Assembly: GCF_016865425.1 (NCBI RefSeq)
Contig: NZ_AP023355.1
Span: forward strand, 2,292,198-2,356,197
Reading direction: 5' to 3'
Length of the DNA: 64,000 nt
Source: Actinocatenispora thailandica
GTDB taxonomy: Bacteria; Actinomycetota; Actinomycetes; Mycobacteriales; Micromonosporaceae
How positions within the stretch are numbered: position 1 is the stretch's first letter; each line of letters opens with the position of its first letter. The notes beneath the pieces are model-generated. The model searched no databases. It saw nothing but the letters and a program-made list of their open reading frames with translations, and was not told the DNA's origin. The translations under genes and the position numbers were made by a program. This document shows positions 1-8,344 of this stretch, piece by piece.

Positions 1-845
1 GCCTTGATCGTCTTCTGGTCGAACGTGCCGCTTGCGGTGAGCTTGGCGCCGCCGGCGATCAGCAGGTACTGACCGAGCTGGACGACGGGCCCGCCGACGA
101 ACCGCCAGATGTCCGGCCAGCGGCGCTCCGGCGCGTCGGCGGCGGACTCGCCGAGCCCGGTCTGCACCGCCCGCCGCAACTGCGGGAACTCGCGGTAGAA
201 GGCGGCACCGGGGCAGTCGGTGTCGCGGAAGTCCCAGTGCCCGAAGAGGTCGTACGCGTGCAGCCGGTACTGCCGGCACACCGTGACGCACAGCGTGGTG
301 AGCGCGTCGAACAGCGCCTGCGGCGGCGTCTCGGTGAAGTACGTGCCCTCGTTCTCGATGCCGATCGCGTTGCCGTTCTCGCCCGGGCAGTGCGCGGCGA
401 TCACCTGTTGCTGCCCGCCCTCCAGCGTTTCCAGGCTGCGGTGCCGGCCCTCCAGCACGTACCCGCCGCGGCTGACGGTGAAGTGCTGCCCGGTGTCGGC
501 CCAGCCGTTGGTGTCCATGTGCAGGTCCTGGCAGTCCCGGGCGAGCTGCTTCGCGTGGTCCAGCGAGTAGTCGGTGCTGTTCGGGAACTCCATGTGATGC
601 ACGATGATCTTGTTGGTGGCGTTGCCGCTGAGCTGGATCGGGCTCGCCGGCGGGCGGGCGCCCCACTGGTCGCAGCCGACCACGAAGTCGAACGGGCCGG
701 CCGCCGAGGCGGTCCGGGGCATCGCGGGCGTGGCCGATGCCGTGCCGGAGCCGGCCAGCTCGGTACCGACGACCGCGACGGTCGTGGCACCGAGGGTGGC
801 CTTGAACAGGGTGCGCCGGTCCAGCGCGGAGGGGTCGTTGGTCAT
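1..845 (-). CDS. Secreted PGRP-type N-acetylmuramoyl-L-alanine amidase (3' end outside window)
   Basis: A peptidoglycan recognition/amidase protein, expected to cleave the amide bond between muramic acid and the stem peptide outside the membrane. The N-terminus DRRTLFK followed by an Ala/Val-rich stretch looks like a twin-arginine signal. The amidase core begins near residue 50 (CDQWGARPP), a conserved PGRP opening. Candidate zinc ligands are the His pair in IIVHHME, the His in LFGHWDF and the Cys in DTDCPG. The last visible residues (GQYLLIAGGAKLTASGTFDQ) resemble the start of a PG_binding_1 repeat. The ATG at 845 has GGAG nine bases upstream; the in-frame ATG at 860 has none. The C-terminus lies beyond position 1. 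Confidence 0.85.
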   Translation of the reverse strand, partial: MTNDPSALDRRTLFKATLGATTVAVVGTELAGSGTASATPAMPRTASAAGPFDFVVGCDQWGARPPASPIQLSGNATNKIIVHHMEFPNSTDYSLDHAKQLARDCQDLHMDTNGWADTGQHFTVSRGGYVLEGRHRSLETLEGGQQQVIAAHCPGENGNAIGIENEGTYFTETPPQALFDALTTLCVTVCRQYRLHAYDLFGHWDFRDTDCPGAAFYREFPQLRRAVQTGLGESAADAPERRWPDIWRFVGGPVVQLGQYLLIAGGAKLTASGTFDQKTIK

Positions 846-943
846 CGTGGCGAACTCCATCCGGTGAGGATTTTCTGCCGTCCACTGACCAAAGAAGGAT
901 ATTGTCGCGCTCCGCGCGGCGCGACCCGTCGCCGTCCGGCGGC

Positions 944-1273
944 TCAGCCGACGTCGAGCAGCTTGCGGAGCTGGTGGCGTGGCTGCGCGCCGACGACCGT
1001 ACGGATCAGCTCGCCGTCGCGGTACAGCGCCAGCGTCGGGAAGGCCAGCACGTGCAGCGACCGCGCCGTGTCCGGTTCCGCTTCGGCGTCCATGCTGCGA
1101 AACTCCACCCGCCCGGCGTACTCGGCGGCGAGTTCGGCGAGCACCGGGGCGAGTCGCTTGCACGGCGGGCACCAGTCGGTCCAGAAGTCCACCAGCACCG
1201 GCAGCGGGGAGCCGAGAACCTCGGCGGCGAACGTGGCGTCGGTGACGGGTCGGACCCTGCTGGTGTCGATCAT
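944..1273 (-). CDS. Thioredoxin with WCPPC active site
   Basis: A 109-residue single-domain thioredoxin, a cytoplasmic disulfide reductase. The active site is WCPPC (Cys35, Cys38) instead of the usual WCGPC; the cis-proline loop is FPT near residue 79. Its ATG overlaps the TGA of the upstream MerR gene (ATGA at 1270-1273), so the two are co-transcribed and probably translationally coupled. That pairing suggests the thioredoxin is made in response to whatever the MerR protein senses, plausibly thiol or oxidative stress (inference). Fold and length are typical of the family; the partner is unknown. Confidence 0.9.
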   Translation of the reverse strand: MIDTSRVRPVTDATFAAEVLGSPLPVLVDFWTDWCPPCKRLAPVLAELAAEYAGRVEFRSMDAEAEPDTARSLHVLAFPTLALYRDGELIRTVVGAQPRHQLRKLLDVG

Positions 1274-1701
1274 GACTGCCCCTCTCGGCTCGATGTCGCC
1301 GCCTCGGCGGCGCTGAACTCGCAGCACGGCGCACCGGGCGCGCCGGTACGGCGGGCCAGTGCCGCGGCGAGCTGGCTGCGGACCTGATCGCGGGCGGCGG
1401 TCAGCCGGGCGATGCCGGTGTCCAGCGCGGCCAGCTTGCGCTGGTAGACCTCCAGCGAGGCGGGGCAGGCATCCCCGCTGTCGTGCCCCGAGCGCAGGCA
1501 CTCCACGAACGGCCGCGCTTCCGCCAGCGTGAACCCGATCCGTTGCAGCGCAAGGATCTCCTGCACCAGCCGGGCGTCGGACTCCTGGTAGCGCCGGTAG
1601 CCGAGGCTGTCGCGCCGGTCGGCCAGCAGCCCCTGCTGCTCGTAGTAGCGCAGCATCCTGGTGCTCGTCCCGCACCGTTCCGCCAGTTCCCCGATCCGCA
1701 T
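1270..1701 (-). CDS. MerR-family transcriptional regulator
   Basis: A 143-residue MerR protein. The winged HTH occupies about residues 1-70 (MRIGELAERCGTSTRMLRYY, then GYRRYQ), followed by a dimerisation helix and a Cys-containing tail (ECLRSGHDSGDAC and GAPCCEF). These cysteines could bind metal or sense thiol oxidation, but the spacing does not match a known sensor I can name. The ATG at 1701 aligns with family N-termini; an upstream in-frame start at 1743 would add 14 non-conserved residues. It overlaps the downstream thioredoxin by 4 bp. Control of its own operon is the simplest role (inference). Confidence 0.88.
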   Translation of the reverse strand: MRIGELAERCGTSTRMLRYYEQQGLLADRRDSLGYRRYQESDARLVQEILALQRIGFTLAEARPFVECLRSGHDSGDACPASLEVYQRKLAALDTGIARLTAARDQVRSQLAAALARRTGAPGAPCCEFSAAEAATSSREGQS

Positions 1702-1776
1702 GCCACCCACGCTAGCGATGCACACCGCTGTCAACGCCAGCACAGCGGGGCGTGTGGCTCGGGCGGGCCCGCGGTG

Positions 1777-2397
1777 TCAGCAGGTGAAACCGCCCTGCTG
1801 GATCCGGTCCACCAGCCAGTGCCCGTGTTCGTGCACCAGCGTGTGCGCGATCGGCAGGATGTTCTGCTTGCCGGGTTCGTCGACCTTGTTGCCGTTGTCG
1901 TCGGTCAGCCGGGTCCGGCTCTGGTCGATGCAGGCGTCCACGGTGGCGGTGTCGCCGCCCATCCCGACGCTGCGGACGTTCACCACGAGCTTGCCCCGGT
2001 ACCGCTGGTTCTTCGCGGCCAGCGCGTCGACCAGCTTGCCGGTACCGGCGACCCCCGTCTTGCCGGTCACCACCTCGGCGAGGCCGGAGCCCTTCAGGTC
2101 CCGGGTGGAGACCGCGGTGCCGTAGCGGGTCCAGTACTGCACGACCGCGTCCGCCGGCGGCTGCTGGGCGTCGGACAGGTCGATCGGCGCCTCGCTGACC
2201 GCGAGCAGGCTGTGCGGCCCGCCGGACACGGTCGGCGCCGGGGACGGGGACGCCGGTTTCGACCGGCTGGGGCTGGTGCTGGGCTTGGCCGATCCGCTCG
2301 CCTTCGCCGCCGCGTGCTGGTCGGAACCACCGCCGCAGCCGGTCAGTACCAGGGCTGCGGCGGTGGTGAGGGCGGCGAGGGCCACGGTGGCGCGCAC
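1777..2397 (-). CDS. Putative lipoprotein, unknown function
   Basis: A 206-residue secreted lipoprotein. Residues 1-21 form a signal peptide with lipobox LTGC, so Cys21 is the predicted lipidated residue. A Ser/Pro/Ala-rich linker (about 25-60) leads to a globular domain (about 65-206) with two cysteines (VDACID and the C-terminal GGFTC) that could form a disulfide. The strand-rich pattern of the C-terminal half recalls NTF2/SnoaL-like domains of actinobacterial lipoproteins; this is weak inference. It is monocistronic as far as the sequence shows. I do not recognise a specific family. Confidence 0.75.
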   Translation of the reverse strand: MRATVALAALTTAAALVLTGCGGGSDQHAAAKASGSAKPSTSPSRSKPASPSPAPTVSGGPHSLLAVSEAPIDLSDAQQPPADAVVQYWTRYGTAVSTRDLKGSGLAEVVTGKTGVAGTGKLVDALAAKNQRYRGKLVVNVRSVGMGGDTATVDACIDQSRTRLTDDNGNKVDEPGKQNILPIAHTLVHEHGHWLVDRIQQGGFTC

Positions 2398-2765
2398 GGG
2401 GGTCTCCTATCACGGTTCGATCGGCGCAGCGTCGTGCTGCGCTCACTCCGCGGTGTCTAACGGCGCGCGGCCCGCCGCGTTACCGCGAACCGGTTCACGC
2501 ACCCCGGCGCGGTCGCCGTGGTGCGCGTCGAGTCGTGCGGCCGTGCACCGCATCGACCCGGCAGTACCGCTCGGCTTGGGTGCTTTGGTCCTGGAACATG
2601 GCGATATTCCTGCCGATGCGGTCCAGCTCACGCACGTGCGGTCCGTCCCGGCCGGCACCCGCCGCGTACGGTGGGGAGCCGGCCGGGCCGTACCCGGCCA
2701 CGCGCACCGCCCGCCGCGCGGCAGATCGCGCGGCGCGGCCGACCCCGACCCGGGAGACCGACACG

Positions 2766-3368
2766 ATGCGTACGAGAGGTGTGGCTCTCGCCGGTGCCCT
2801 GCTGGCGGGCGCGGCGGCACTGTCCGGCTGCGCCCGGCTGGAGCACCCCACGGCGAACGAGCCGAAGACCGCCACGCCGGCACCGGTCGGTGCCGGCGAG
2901 TTCGAGAAGGCGCCGAGCCCGTCGGCGTCGCCGACCCCGCCGAGCAAGGCGGGCGGCACCTGCACCCTGCTCGACTACGCCAGCGTGCAGGCGGCCACCG
3001 GTACCGAGTTCCAGGTGGCGGCGGCCAGCGACAACTCCGGCGCGAAGGCCTGCGCGCTGCAGGTGCTCTACTCCGACTACCCGTCACTGGTGCTCAGCGT
3101 GATCGGCACCAAGGCGGACGCGAAGGCGTTCGGCAAGGCCGCGCCGGGCGACGCGAGCGGCGTGTCGAACCTCGGATCCGCCGCGTACAGCCGGATCCTC
3201 GCCGCCGGAGACGGCGCCGGCCCGGCCGTCGAGATCGCCTGGCTCGGCAAGCACCAGCAGATCGTGACGCTGCGCTACACGTACCCGAAGGACGTCGGCG
3301 CGCACACCGCGCGCGAAAACGTCGGCAAGCTCGCCGACTACGCGCGCAAGCTCGAAGCCAAGCGCTGA
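2766..3368 (+). CDS. Putative lipoprotein (DUF3558-like layout)
   Basis: A 200-residue lipoprotein. The signal peptide ends in lipobox LSGC (Cys about 22), followed by a Thr/Pro/Ser linker and a domain starting GGTCTLLDYASVQAATG. A Cys near the start plus a second Cys about 35 residues later (AKACALQV) resembles the DUF3558 group of actinobacterial lipoproteins, but I am not certain of membership. The ATG at 2766 gives a clean signal peptide; upstream in-frame starts would add about 77 residues of non-secretory sequence. It converges on the membrane-protein gene at 3380. Confidence 0.72.
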   Translation: MRTRGVALAGALLAGAAALSGCARLEHPTANEPKTATPAPVGAGEFEKAPSPSASPTPPSKAGGTCTLLDYASVQAATGTEFQVAAASDNSGAKACALQVLYSDYPSLVLSVIGTKADAKAFGKAAPGDASGVSNLGSAAYSRILAAGDGAGPAVEIAWLGKHQQIVTLRYTYPKDVGAHTARENVGKLADYARKLEAKR

Positions 3369-3379
3369 GAACCGGCCGC

Positions 3380-4066
3380 TCAGTCCGCCGGCTGGACCGT
3401 CCCGCCGGCCCACTCCTGCAACCGGGCCACCACCTTCGCCGGCTCCGGCACCGACCACAGGCTCATCCGCGGGATCCAACCACCCGGCGACTGCGCCCCG
3501 ACCAGGATGTTGCCGACACCCGGCTCGACCTCGTCGATCCGGTAGACGGGCGGTAGCTGACCGCTCGGCGCCAGGTCGTCCGGCCGGTACTCGCGGCCCG
3601 ACCCGCGGGACGCCCGGACCACCAGCACCCGCCGGTCGGTGATCACGTACAGCAGGTCGGACACCACCCTGGGCGGCGGGGGACAGGCCGGCTCGGGTAC
3701 CAGCAGGGCCAGCACGCCGACCGCGAGCAGCAGCACGCCGCCGGCCACCACCAGCGCCGCGCCGGCCAGCAGCGGCAGCAGCCAGGCGGTGACGTCCGGT
3801 CGTACCGCGGACAGCAGCGGCAGCACCACGCCGAAGGTCAGCACGGTGGCCACGCCGGCGATCGCGAACGCCGCCACCGCACGCGAGAACCGGCGAATCA
3901 GGTAGCCGCCGCGGCTGCCGGCCCCGGTCGGCCGCAGCCACCACAAGATCTCTTCTCCCGGCTGGAACAGCTGACCGTCCGCCGGGTGCACCGGTGCGCT
4001 CATCCACTTCTGGGTACCACGCAAAACCGTTGGCACCAGGCCGAACCCGGGAAAGTCGAACCACAC
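3380..4066 (-). CDS. Two-helix membrane protein with PH-like C-terminal region
   Basis: A 228-residue membrane protein. Two predicted transmembrane segments lie at about residues 65-88 and 92-122, after an N-terminal segment (LFQPGEEILWW). The C-terminal soluble part contains VISDLLYVITDRRVLVV-type sequence, a pattern seen in bacterial PH-like domains that follow a paired membrane anchor. The start is uncertain: the GTG at 4066 has no clear ribosome site, and an in-frame ATG at 4003 (MSAPVHPADG) is an alternative. Function unknown. Confidence 0.65.
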   Translation of the reverse strand: MWFDFPGFGLVPTVLRGTQKWMSAPVHPADGQLFQPGEEILWWLRPTGAGSRGGYLIRRFSRAVAAFAIAGVATVLTFGVVLPLLSAVRPDVTAWLLPLLAGAALVVAGGVLLLAVGVLALLVPEPACPPPPRVVSDLLYVITDRRVLVVRASRGSGREYRPDDLAPSGQLPPVYRIDEVEPGVGNILVGAQSPGGWIPRMSLWSVPEPAKVVARLQEWAGGTVQPAD

Positions 4067-4104
4067 GGAGCATCCACGGCGGTGGATGGGTCGGGGTGGA
4101 CGGC

Positions 4105-4779
4105 TCAGGCGGTGACGAACACCCGGCTGGCGACGGAGGAGGGCAGCCGCAGCTCCGCACCGTCATGGGTGATGGTCACGGTGTCGCCGTCCTGTTCGAC
4201 GTGGACCTTCGCACCGGGGTCGATGCCCGCCGCATGCAGCCGTTCCAGCAGCGCCGCATCGGTCTGCACGCTCTCGCAGATGCGTCCCACCGTCACAGCG
4301 CCGCGCACGGTGGCACTGGCCAGGTTGTGCTCGTCGCCCGCGGCGGGCTCGACCGCGCCCGGGTCGAACACGTGCAGCCCCGGGATCGGGTTCCCGTACG
4401 GCGAGTGGGTCGGCCGGCCGAGCAGCTCGTAGACCCGGTGCTCGACGTCGGAACTCATCACGTGCTCCCACCGGCACGCCTCGTCGTGGGCCGCCTCGTA
4501 CCGCATCCCGATCACGTTGATCAGCAGCAGCTCGGCGAGGCGGTGCTTGCGCATCACCGCGATCGCGTGCTCGCGGCCGACATCGGTCAACGCCAGATGC
4601 CGATCACCCTCGACCCGCAGCAGACCGTCGCGCTCCATCCGGGCGACCGTCTGGCTCACCGTGGGGCCGCTCTGGTGCAGTCGCTCCGCGATCCTCGCGC
4701 GCAGCGGGGCGACGCCCTCCTCCTCGAGTTCGAGGATCGTGCGGAGGTACATCTCCGTGGTGTCAACCAGATCGTTCAA
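4105..4779 (-). CDS. ideR: Iron-dependent repressor IdeR/DtxR
   Basis: Fe(II)-activated repressor of iron uptake and activator of iron storage in actinobacteria. The sequence closely follows IdeR: HTH to about residue 70, dimer/metal domain to about 140, SH3-like domain to the end. Counting from the TTG at 4779, the known metal ligands fall exactly at the DtxR/IdeR numbers: Met10, His79, Glu83, His98, Cys102, Glu105, His106. This supports the TTG start (MNDLVDTTEM), which has GGGAGG just upstream. The ATG at 4800 adds seven residues absent from IdeR. The 224-residue product is slightly short of the usual 230. Confidence 0.93.
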   Translation of the reverse strand: MNDLVDTTEMYLRTILELEEEGVAPLRARIAERLHQSGPTVSQTVARMERDGLLRVEGDRHLALTDVGREHAIAVMRKHRLAELLLINVIGMRYEAAHDEACRWEHVMSSDVEHRVYELLGRPTHSPYGNPIPGLHVFDPGAVEPAAGDEHNLASATVRGAVTVGRICESVQTDAALLERLHAAGIDPGAKVHVEQDGDTVTITHDGAELRLPSSVASRVFVTA

Positions 4780-4833
4780 CACACCCTCCCGGGGCACCAT
4801 GCTACCTGAAAATGATTGCGGAACACTGGGGTC

Positions 4834-5712
4834 GTGACGCCCATGACGACTCCCGGCACCGTGGTCGATCCCGCCTGGTTGCGGGCGGCCCTCGACCCGG
4901 CCGGATCCTCACCCGATTCCTACCAGTCCCCTCTGACGATCCTGGACGTCCGATGGCGCCTCGGTGCCCCCTCGGCCCGTCCGGACCATCTGTCCGGGCA
5001 CGTGCCCGGCGCCGTGTTCGTCGAGCTGTCCAACGATCTGACCGGCCGGTCCGGTCCGGACGGCGGCCGGCATCCGCTGCCCGATCCGGACCGGCTGCAG
5101 GCGGTACTGCGAGCCGCCGGGGTCCGCGCCGACTCGACGGTCGTGGTGTACGACGACGGCGACGGGCTGCCCGCCGCCCGCGCCTGGTGGACGCTGCGCT
5201 GGGCCGGCCACGACCGGGTGGCGGTGCTGGACGGCGGCTACCGGGCCTGGCTCGCCGCCGGCGGCGAGGTCGAGACCGCGGTGCCGCAGCCGGTGCCCGG
5301 CGACGTGACCGTACGGCCGGGGCAGTTGCCGACGCTGGACGCCGGAGCCGCCGCCGCGCTGCCCGCCACCGGCGTCCTGCTGGACGTGCGGGCCGCGGAG
5401 CGCTACCGGGGCGAGCGCGAGCCGATCGACCCGGTCGCCGGCCACATCCCCGGTGCGGTGAACCTGCCGAAGACCGAAACCGTCGGGCCGGACGGCCGGC
5501 TGCTCGACCCGGCCAGCCTGCGGGCGCTGTTCGCGACGGCCGGGGTGCGCGACGGCGTGCCGGTCGGCGCGTACTGCGGTTCCGGGATCACCGCCGCGCA
5601 CACCGCCCTGGCGCTGACCGTCGCCGGCTTGCGGCCCGCGCTGTACGTCGGGTCCTGGAGCGACTGGGTCGGCGACCCGAACCGCCCGGTGGCGACCGGC
5701 GACACGCCGTAG
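4834..5712 (+). CDS. sseA: Tandem-rhodanese sulfurtransferase, 3-mercaptopyruvate type
   Basis: A 292-residue protein of two rhodanese domains, the first catalytically inactive and the second carrying the active cysteine. The active loop is CGSGIT (Cys248 from the GTG start), which matches mercaptopyruvate sulfurtransferases (CGSGVT) rather than thiosulfate sulfurtransferases (CRKGVT). It should transfer sulfur from mercaptopyruvate to thiols or cyanide. Other landmarks are LSGHVPGAV and VAGHIPGAVN. The GTG at 4834 (GGGG upstream) is preferred; TTG at 4816 and ATG at 4843 are alternatives. It is divergent from ideR with a short shared promoter region. The symbol follows the motif and is provisional. 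Confidence 0.85.
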   Translation: MTPMTTPGTVVDPAWLRAALDPAGSSPDSYQSPLTILDVRWRLGAPSARPDHLSGHVPGAVFVELSNDLTGRSGPDGGRHPLPDPDRLQAVLRAAGVRADSTVVVYDDGDGLPAARAWWTLRWAGHDRVAVLDGGYRAWLAAGGEVETAVPQPVPGDVTVRPGQLPTLDAGAAAALPATGVLLDVRAAERYRGEREPIDPVAGHIPGAVNLPKTETVGPDGRLLDPASLRALFATAGVRDGVPVGAYCGSGITAAHTALALTVAGLRPALYVGSWSDWVGDPNRPVATGDTP

Positions 5713-5779
5713 CGGCCGGCCGCGACGCCGGTGACCCGGCCGGCGGCGGGCGCGGCTCGCACGGCCGGATCCCGCGGAC

Positions 5780-6556
5780 TCACGGCTTCGGATGGTCCCG
5801 GCCACCGCGCCGGGACAGCCGGCTGGCCCGCCACGACTCCCACCGCCTGGCGCGCTGCTGCTGGCCGCGCGTCGGCCGCAGCAGCGGGCTGCTGCGCGCC
5901 CACCACTCCCGCCCGTCGCGCAGCGTCCAGTTGCGGCCCTGCGGGAGCGTCCAGTGGAACTGGATGCTCAGCAGCCGCAGCCCGGCGCCCACCAGCACGC
6001 CGGCGGCCACCCCGAGCGTCGGCTGGCCCAGCCGGGTGCTGACGACGACCACGACGCTCGCCGCGAGCGCGGCGGCGGCGTACAGGGTGCCGCCGAAGAT
6101 GGCCGGTACCCGGCGGATCAGCACGTCGCGCACCACGCCGCCGCCGACCGCGGTGATCAGCCCGAGCAGCACCGCCGGCAGCCAGCCCAGCCCGCTCTCC
6201 AGCGTCTTCTGGGCGCCGGCGACGGCCCAGAAGCCGAGCGCCAGCGCATCCACGAACAGCAGCGGGCGACGCCAGGCCGACCCCTCGACCTTGATCAGGA
6301 ACGCCACCCCGGCGCCGGCCAGCGCGGTCAGCAGGTACGCGTAGTCGGTCAGGGCGACCGGGGTACCGCGTTGCAGCAGGGTGTCGCGGATCAGTCCGCC
6401 ACCCGTCCCGGAGATGACGGCCAGGGTGACCAGGCCGACCACGTCCAGTCGCTCCCGGGCGGCCAGCGCGCCGCCGAGCACCGCGTTGGCGAACACCCCG
6501 GCCAGGTCGATGGCCCGGGTGACCTCCGACAGGGTGTCGGTGCTCAGCGCGGCCAT
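5780..6556 (-). CDS. TRIC/UPF0126-family membrane channel
   Basis: A 258-residue membrane protein with about seven helices arranged as two repeats. Each repeat carries a glycine-rich motif followed by RD (SGTGGGLIRD near residue 50 and TAVGGGVVRD near 138), the hallmark of UPF0126. Bacterial members include TRIC-type homotrimeric cation channels, and some have been described as glycine transporters, so the substrate is open. The last 55 residues are Arg/Trp-rich and cytoplasmic. It converges with the sulfurtransferase gene and lies just after the DivIVA-type gene on the same strand. Confidence 0.85.
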   Translation of the reverse strand: MAALSTDTLSEVTRAIDLAGVFANAVLGGALAARERLDVVGLVTLAVISGTGGGLIRDTLLQRGTPVALTDYAYLLTALAGAGVAFLIKVEGSAWRRPLLFVDALALGFWAVAGAQKTLESGLGWLPAVLLGLITAVGGGVVRDVLIRRVPAIFGGTLYAAAALAASVVVVVSTRLGQPTLGVAAGVLVGAGLRLLSIQFHWTLPQGRNWTLRDGREWWARSSPLLRPTRGQQQRARRWESWRASRLSRRGGRDHPKP

Positions 6557-6593
6557 CGCTCCGCCGCCGGGTCAACCGGGTCGGCGCGCCGCG

Positions 6594-8138
6594 TCAGCGG
6601 CGGCCCTGGCCCGGCTGCTGCGCCTGCAGGTACTGAGCCCGCCGCGGGGTGCGGTTGTGCTGCCGGTCGTTGCCGTTGGCCCGGGAGCTGCCGCCGTTGT
6701 TGCGGTCGATGCCCGGATCGGCGGTGACCGGCTCCAGGATCGTGGTGCTGTCGGTGAGCACCGCGGTGTCGTCGGCCGGGCTGGTCTCGGTGGCCTCGGT
6801 CGGCTCGTCCCCGGGCGCGGCGCCGTCGACCCGGGTCGGCTCGTCCGCGATGCCGTCGACCCGGGTCGGCTCGTCCGCCTCGGCGGCCGGAGCCTCGGTC
6901 GCGGGCGGCGTCTCCGGCTCGTCGTCCTCGTCCAGCAGCGCGGCGCTGGCACCGGTCAGCCGGGTCAGCGTCTCGCGCAGCTTGCCGATGTCGCGCTTGA
7001 TCACCTTGCGCCGCTCGTCCAGCTCGCTGACCTTCCGGCTGGCCTCGGCGACGATCCGGTCGGCCTGCGCCCGGGCGGTGCCGAGGATCGCCTCGGCGTC
7101 CCGCCGGGCCGACTCGTTCGCCTGGCGGGCCGACTCCTCGGCCTTGCTGCGGACGGCCTGCGAGTGCTCCTCGGCCGCGGTGCGCAGTTGCTGGACGCCG
7201 AGTTCGGCCTCGGTGCGCACCTGCTCGGCGTACGAGTCGGCGTCCTGCCGGGTCTTCTGCGCGTACGCATCCGCGTCGCCGCGGACGTTCGCGTCGTGCG
7301 CGGCGACGTCGTGCCGGATCTGCTCCGCTTCGGTCTCGGCCGCGGTGCGCAGCTCCGCCGCGTGCTGCTCGGCAGCCGCGGTGGTCTGCTGGGCGATCTG
7401 CTCGGCCTCGGCCCGGACCCGGCTCGCGTAGCTGGTGGTCTCCTCCTTGAGCGCGCGCAGTTCCTCGGTGACCGCGGCCCGCTCCTGCTCGGCCTCGGCC
7501 CGCTGCGCGCTGATCTCCTGCTCGGTCTGCTCGCGCAGCTTGGCGGCGTGCTCCTCGGTGGCCGCACGCAGCGCGGCGGCCTGCTGCTCGGCCTCGGCCA
7601 CCAGCCGCGTGGCGTGCTCGGACTTCTCCGCGAACTCGGCTTCGACCTGGGCGCGGTGCGCCTCCTCGGCCTCCTCGGCCTCGGCTCGCCGGGCGGCCAG
7701 TGCGGTCTCGAAGTCGTGCCGGGCCTGCTCGGCCTTCTCCTTGGCCTCGGCGAGCACCTGCTCGGCCTGGGCGCGGTTGTCCGCGATCTCCTTCTCGGCG
7801 CCGTGTTTGATCGCATCCGCCTCTTCCTCGGCGAGTGCGAGGATCTGCTCGACCCGGGGCCCGAGGTGGCGGTAGGACGGCTGCTCGTCGACCGCGGCGC
7901 GGCGGCGCAGGTCGATCAGCTCGGTCTGCACCTGCTGCAGTTGGCCGGAGGCCTGCTGCAACTGGGTGTACGCGTCGTTTCGTTCGGTGGCGAGTGCGGT
8001 GAGGTCGGCTTCGACCTGTGCCACGAACCGATCGACCTGTCGCCGATCGTATCCGCGCAGCACCATCTCGAAGCTCGCCTCGCCGCGCGAGCCACCGTCG
8101 GTCAACGAGAAGAGACCCTGTTCCCCGCCGTGCGCCAT
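6594..8138 (-). CDS. DivIVA-domain coiled-coil protein (paralogue 1)
   Basis: A 514-residue protein. A DivIVA-like N-terminal segment (FEMVLRGYDRRQVDRFVAQV, about residues 23-42) is followed by about 350 residues of Ala/Glu/Arg-rich coiled coil, then an acidic tail with DEPTRVDG repeated. Such proteins mark curved membrane or poles and scaffold polar growth in actinomycetes (family knowledge; role here inferred). The ATG at 8138 has GAGGAT nine bases upstream. The neighbour at 8345 is a paralogue with the same N-terminal motif and nearly the same leader. The coiled coil shows an 11/22-residue-like periodicity of Ala-Glu clusters. Confidence 0.88.
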   Translation of the reverse strand: MAHGGEQGLFSLTDGGSRGEASFEMVLRGYDRRQVDRFVAQVEADLTALATERNDAYTQLQQASGQLQQVQTELIDLRRRAAVDEQPSYRHLGPRVEQILALAEEEADAIKHGAEKEIADNRAQAEQVLAEAKEKAEQARHDFETALAARRAEAEEAEEAHRAQVEAEFAEKSEHATRLVAEAEQQAAALRAATEEHAAKLREQTEQEISAQRAEAEQERAAVTEELRALKEETTSYASRVRAEAEQIAQQTTAAAEQHAAELRTAAETEAEQIRHDVAAHDANVRGDADAYAQKTRQDADSYAEQVRTEAELGVQQLRTAAEEHSQAVRSKAEESARQANESARRDAEAILGTARAQADRIVAEASRKVSELDERRKVIKRDIGKLRETLTRLTGASAALLDEDDEPETPPATEAPAAEADEPTRVDGIADEPTRVDGAAPGDEPTEATETSPADDTAVLTDSTTILEPVTADPGIDRNNGGSSRANGNDRQHNRTPRRAQYLQAQQPGQGRR

Positions 8139-8281
8139 GGTCCCATCCTCACACGTGACGGCCCGTCACACACGGAAGGCGGCAGAGTGACGGGGGTCGC
8201 GTTTTGTTCGGCCTGCTGGATTCTGGTCGGCACACCCGCCTCGTGGCGGCCGACCCGACGAGAGTACACAGGCGTACCCGG

Positions 8282-8329
8282 ACGGAAAAATCGCACCGGA
8301 CGGGAGTGCCGTCCGGTGCGATTTTCCGT
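8282..8329 (-). terminator. Strong intrinsic terminator after DivIVA paralogue 2
   Basis: Inverted repeat with arms 8282-8303 and 8309-8329, complementary over 21 bp with one bulged A, and a 5-nt loop. On the minus strand it begins 16 nt after the stop at 8345, and the distal arm carries a run of Ts within the stem. It separates the two tandem DivIVA-type genes, which are therefore probably separate transcripts. Confidence 0.85.
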
Positions 8330-8344
8330 ACTGGGAAAGGATTC

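Noticed and set aside
237-1316. Long plus-strand frames opposite the amidase and thioredoxin genes
   Set aside because: They are antisense shadows typical of high-GC DNA, with Arg/Ala/Gly-rich content and no family features.
4780-4800. ATG at 4800 as the ideR start
   Set aside because: Starting at TTG 4779 reproduces the exact DtxR/IdeR residue numbers for all metal ligands and the usual MN(D/E)LVDTTEM N-terminus.
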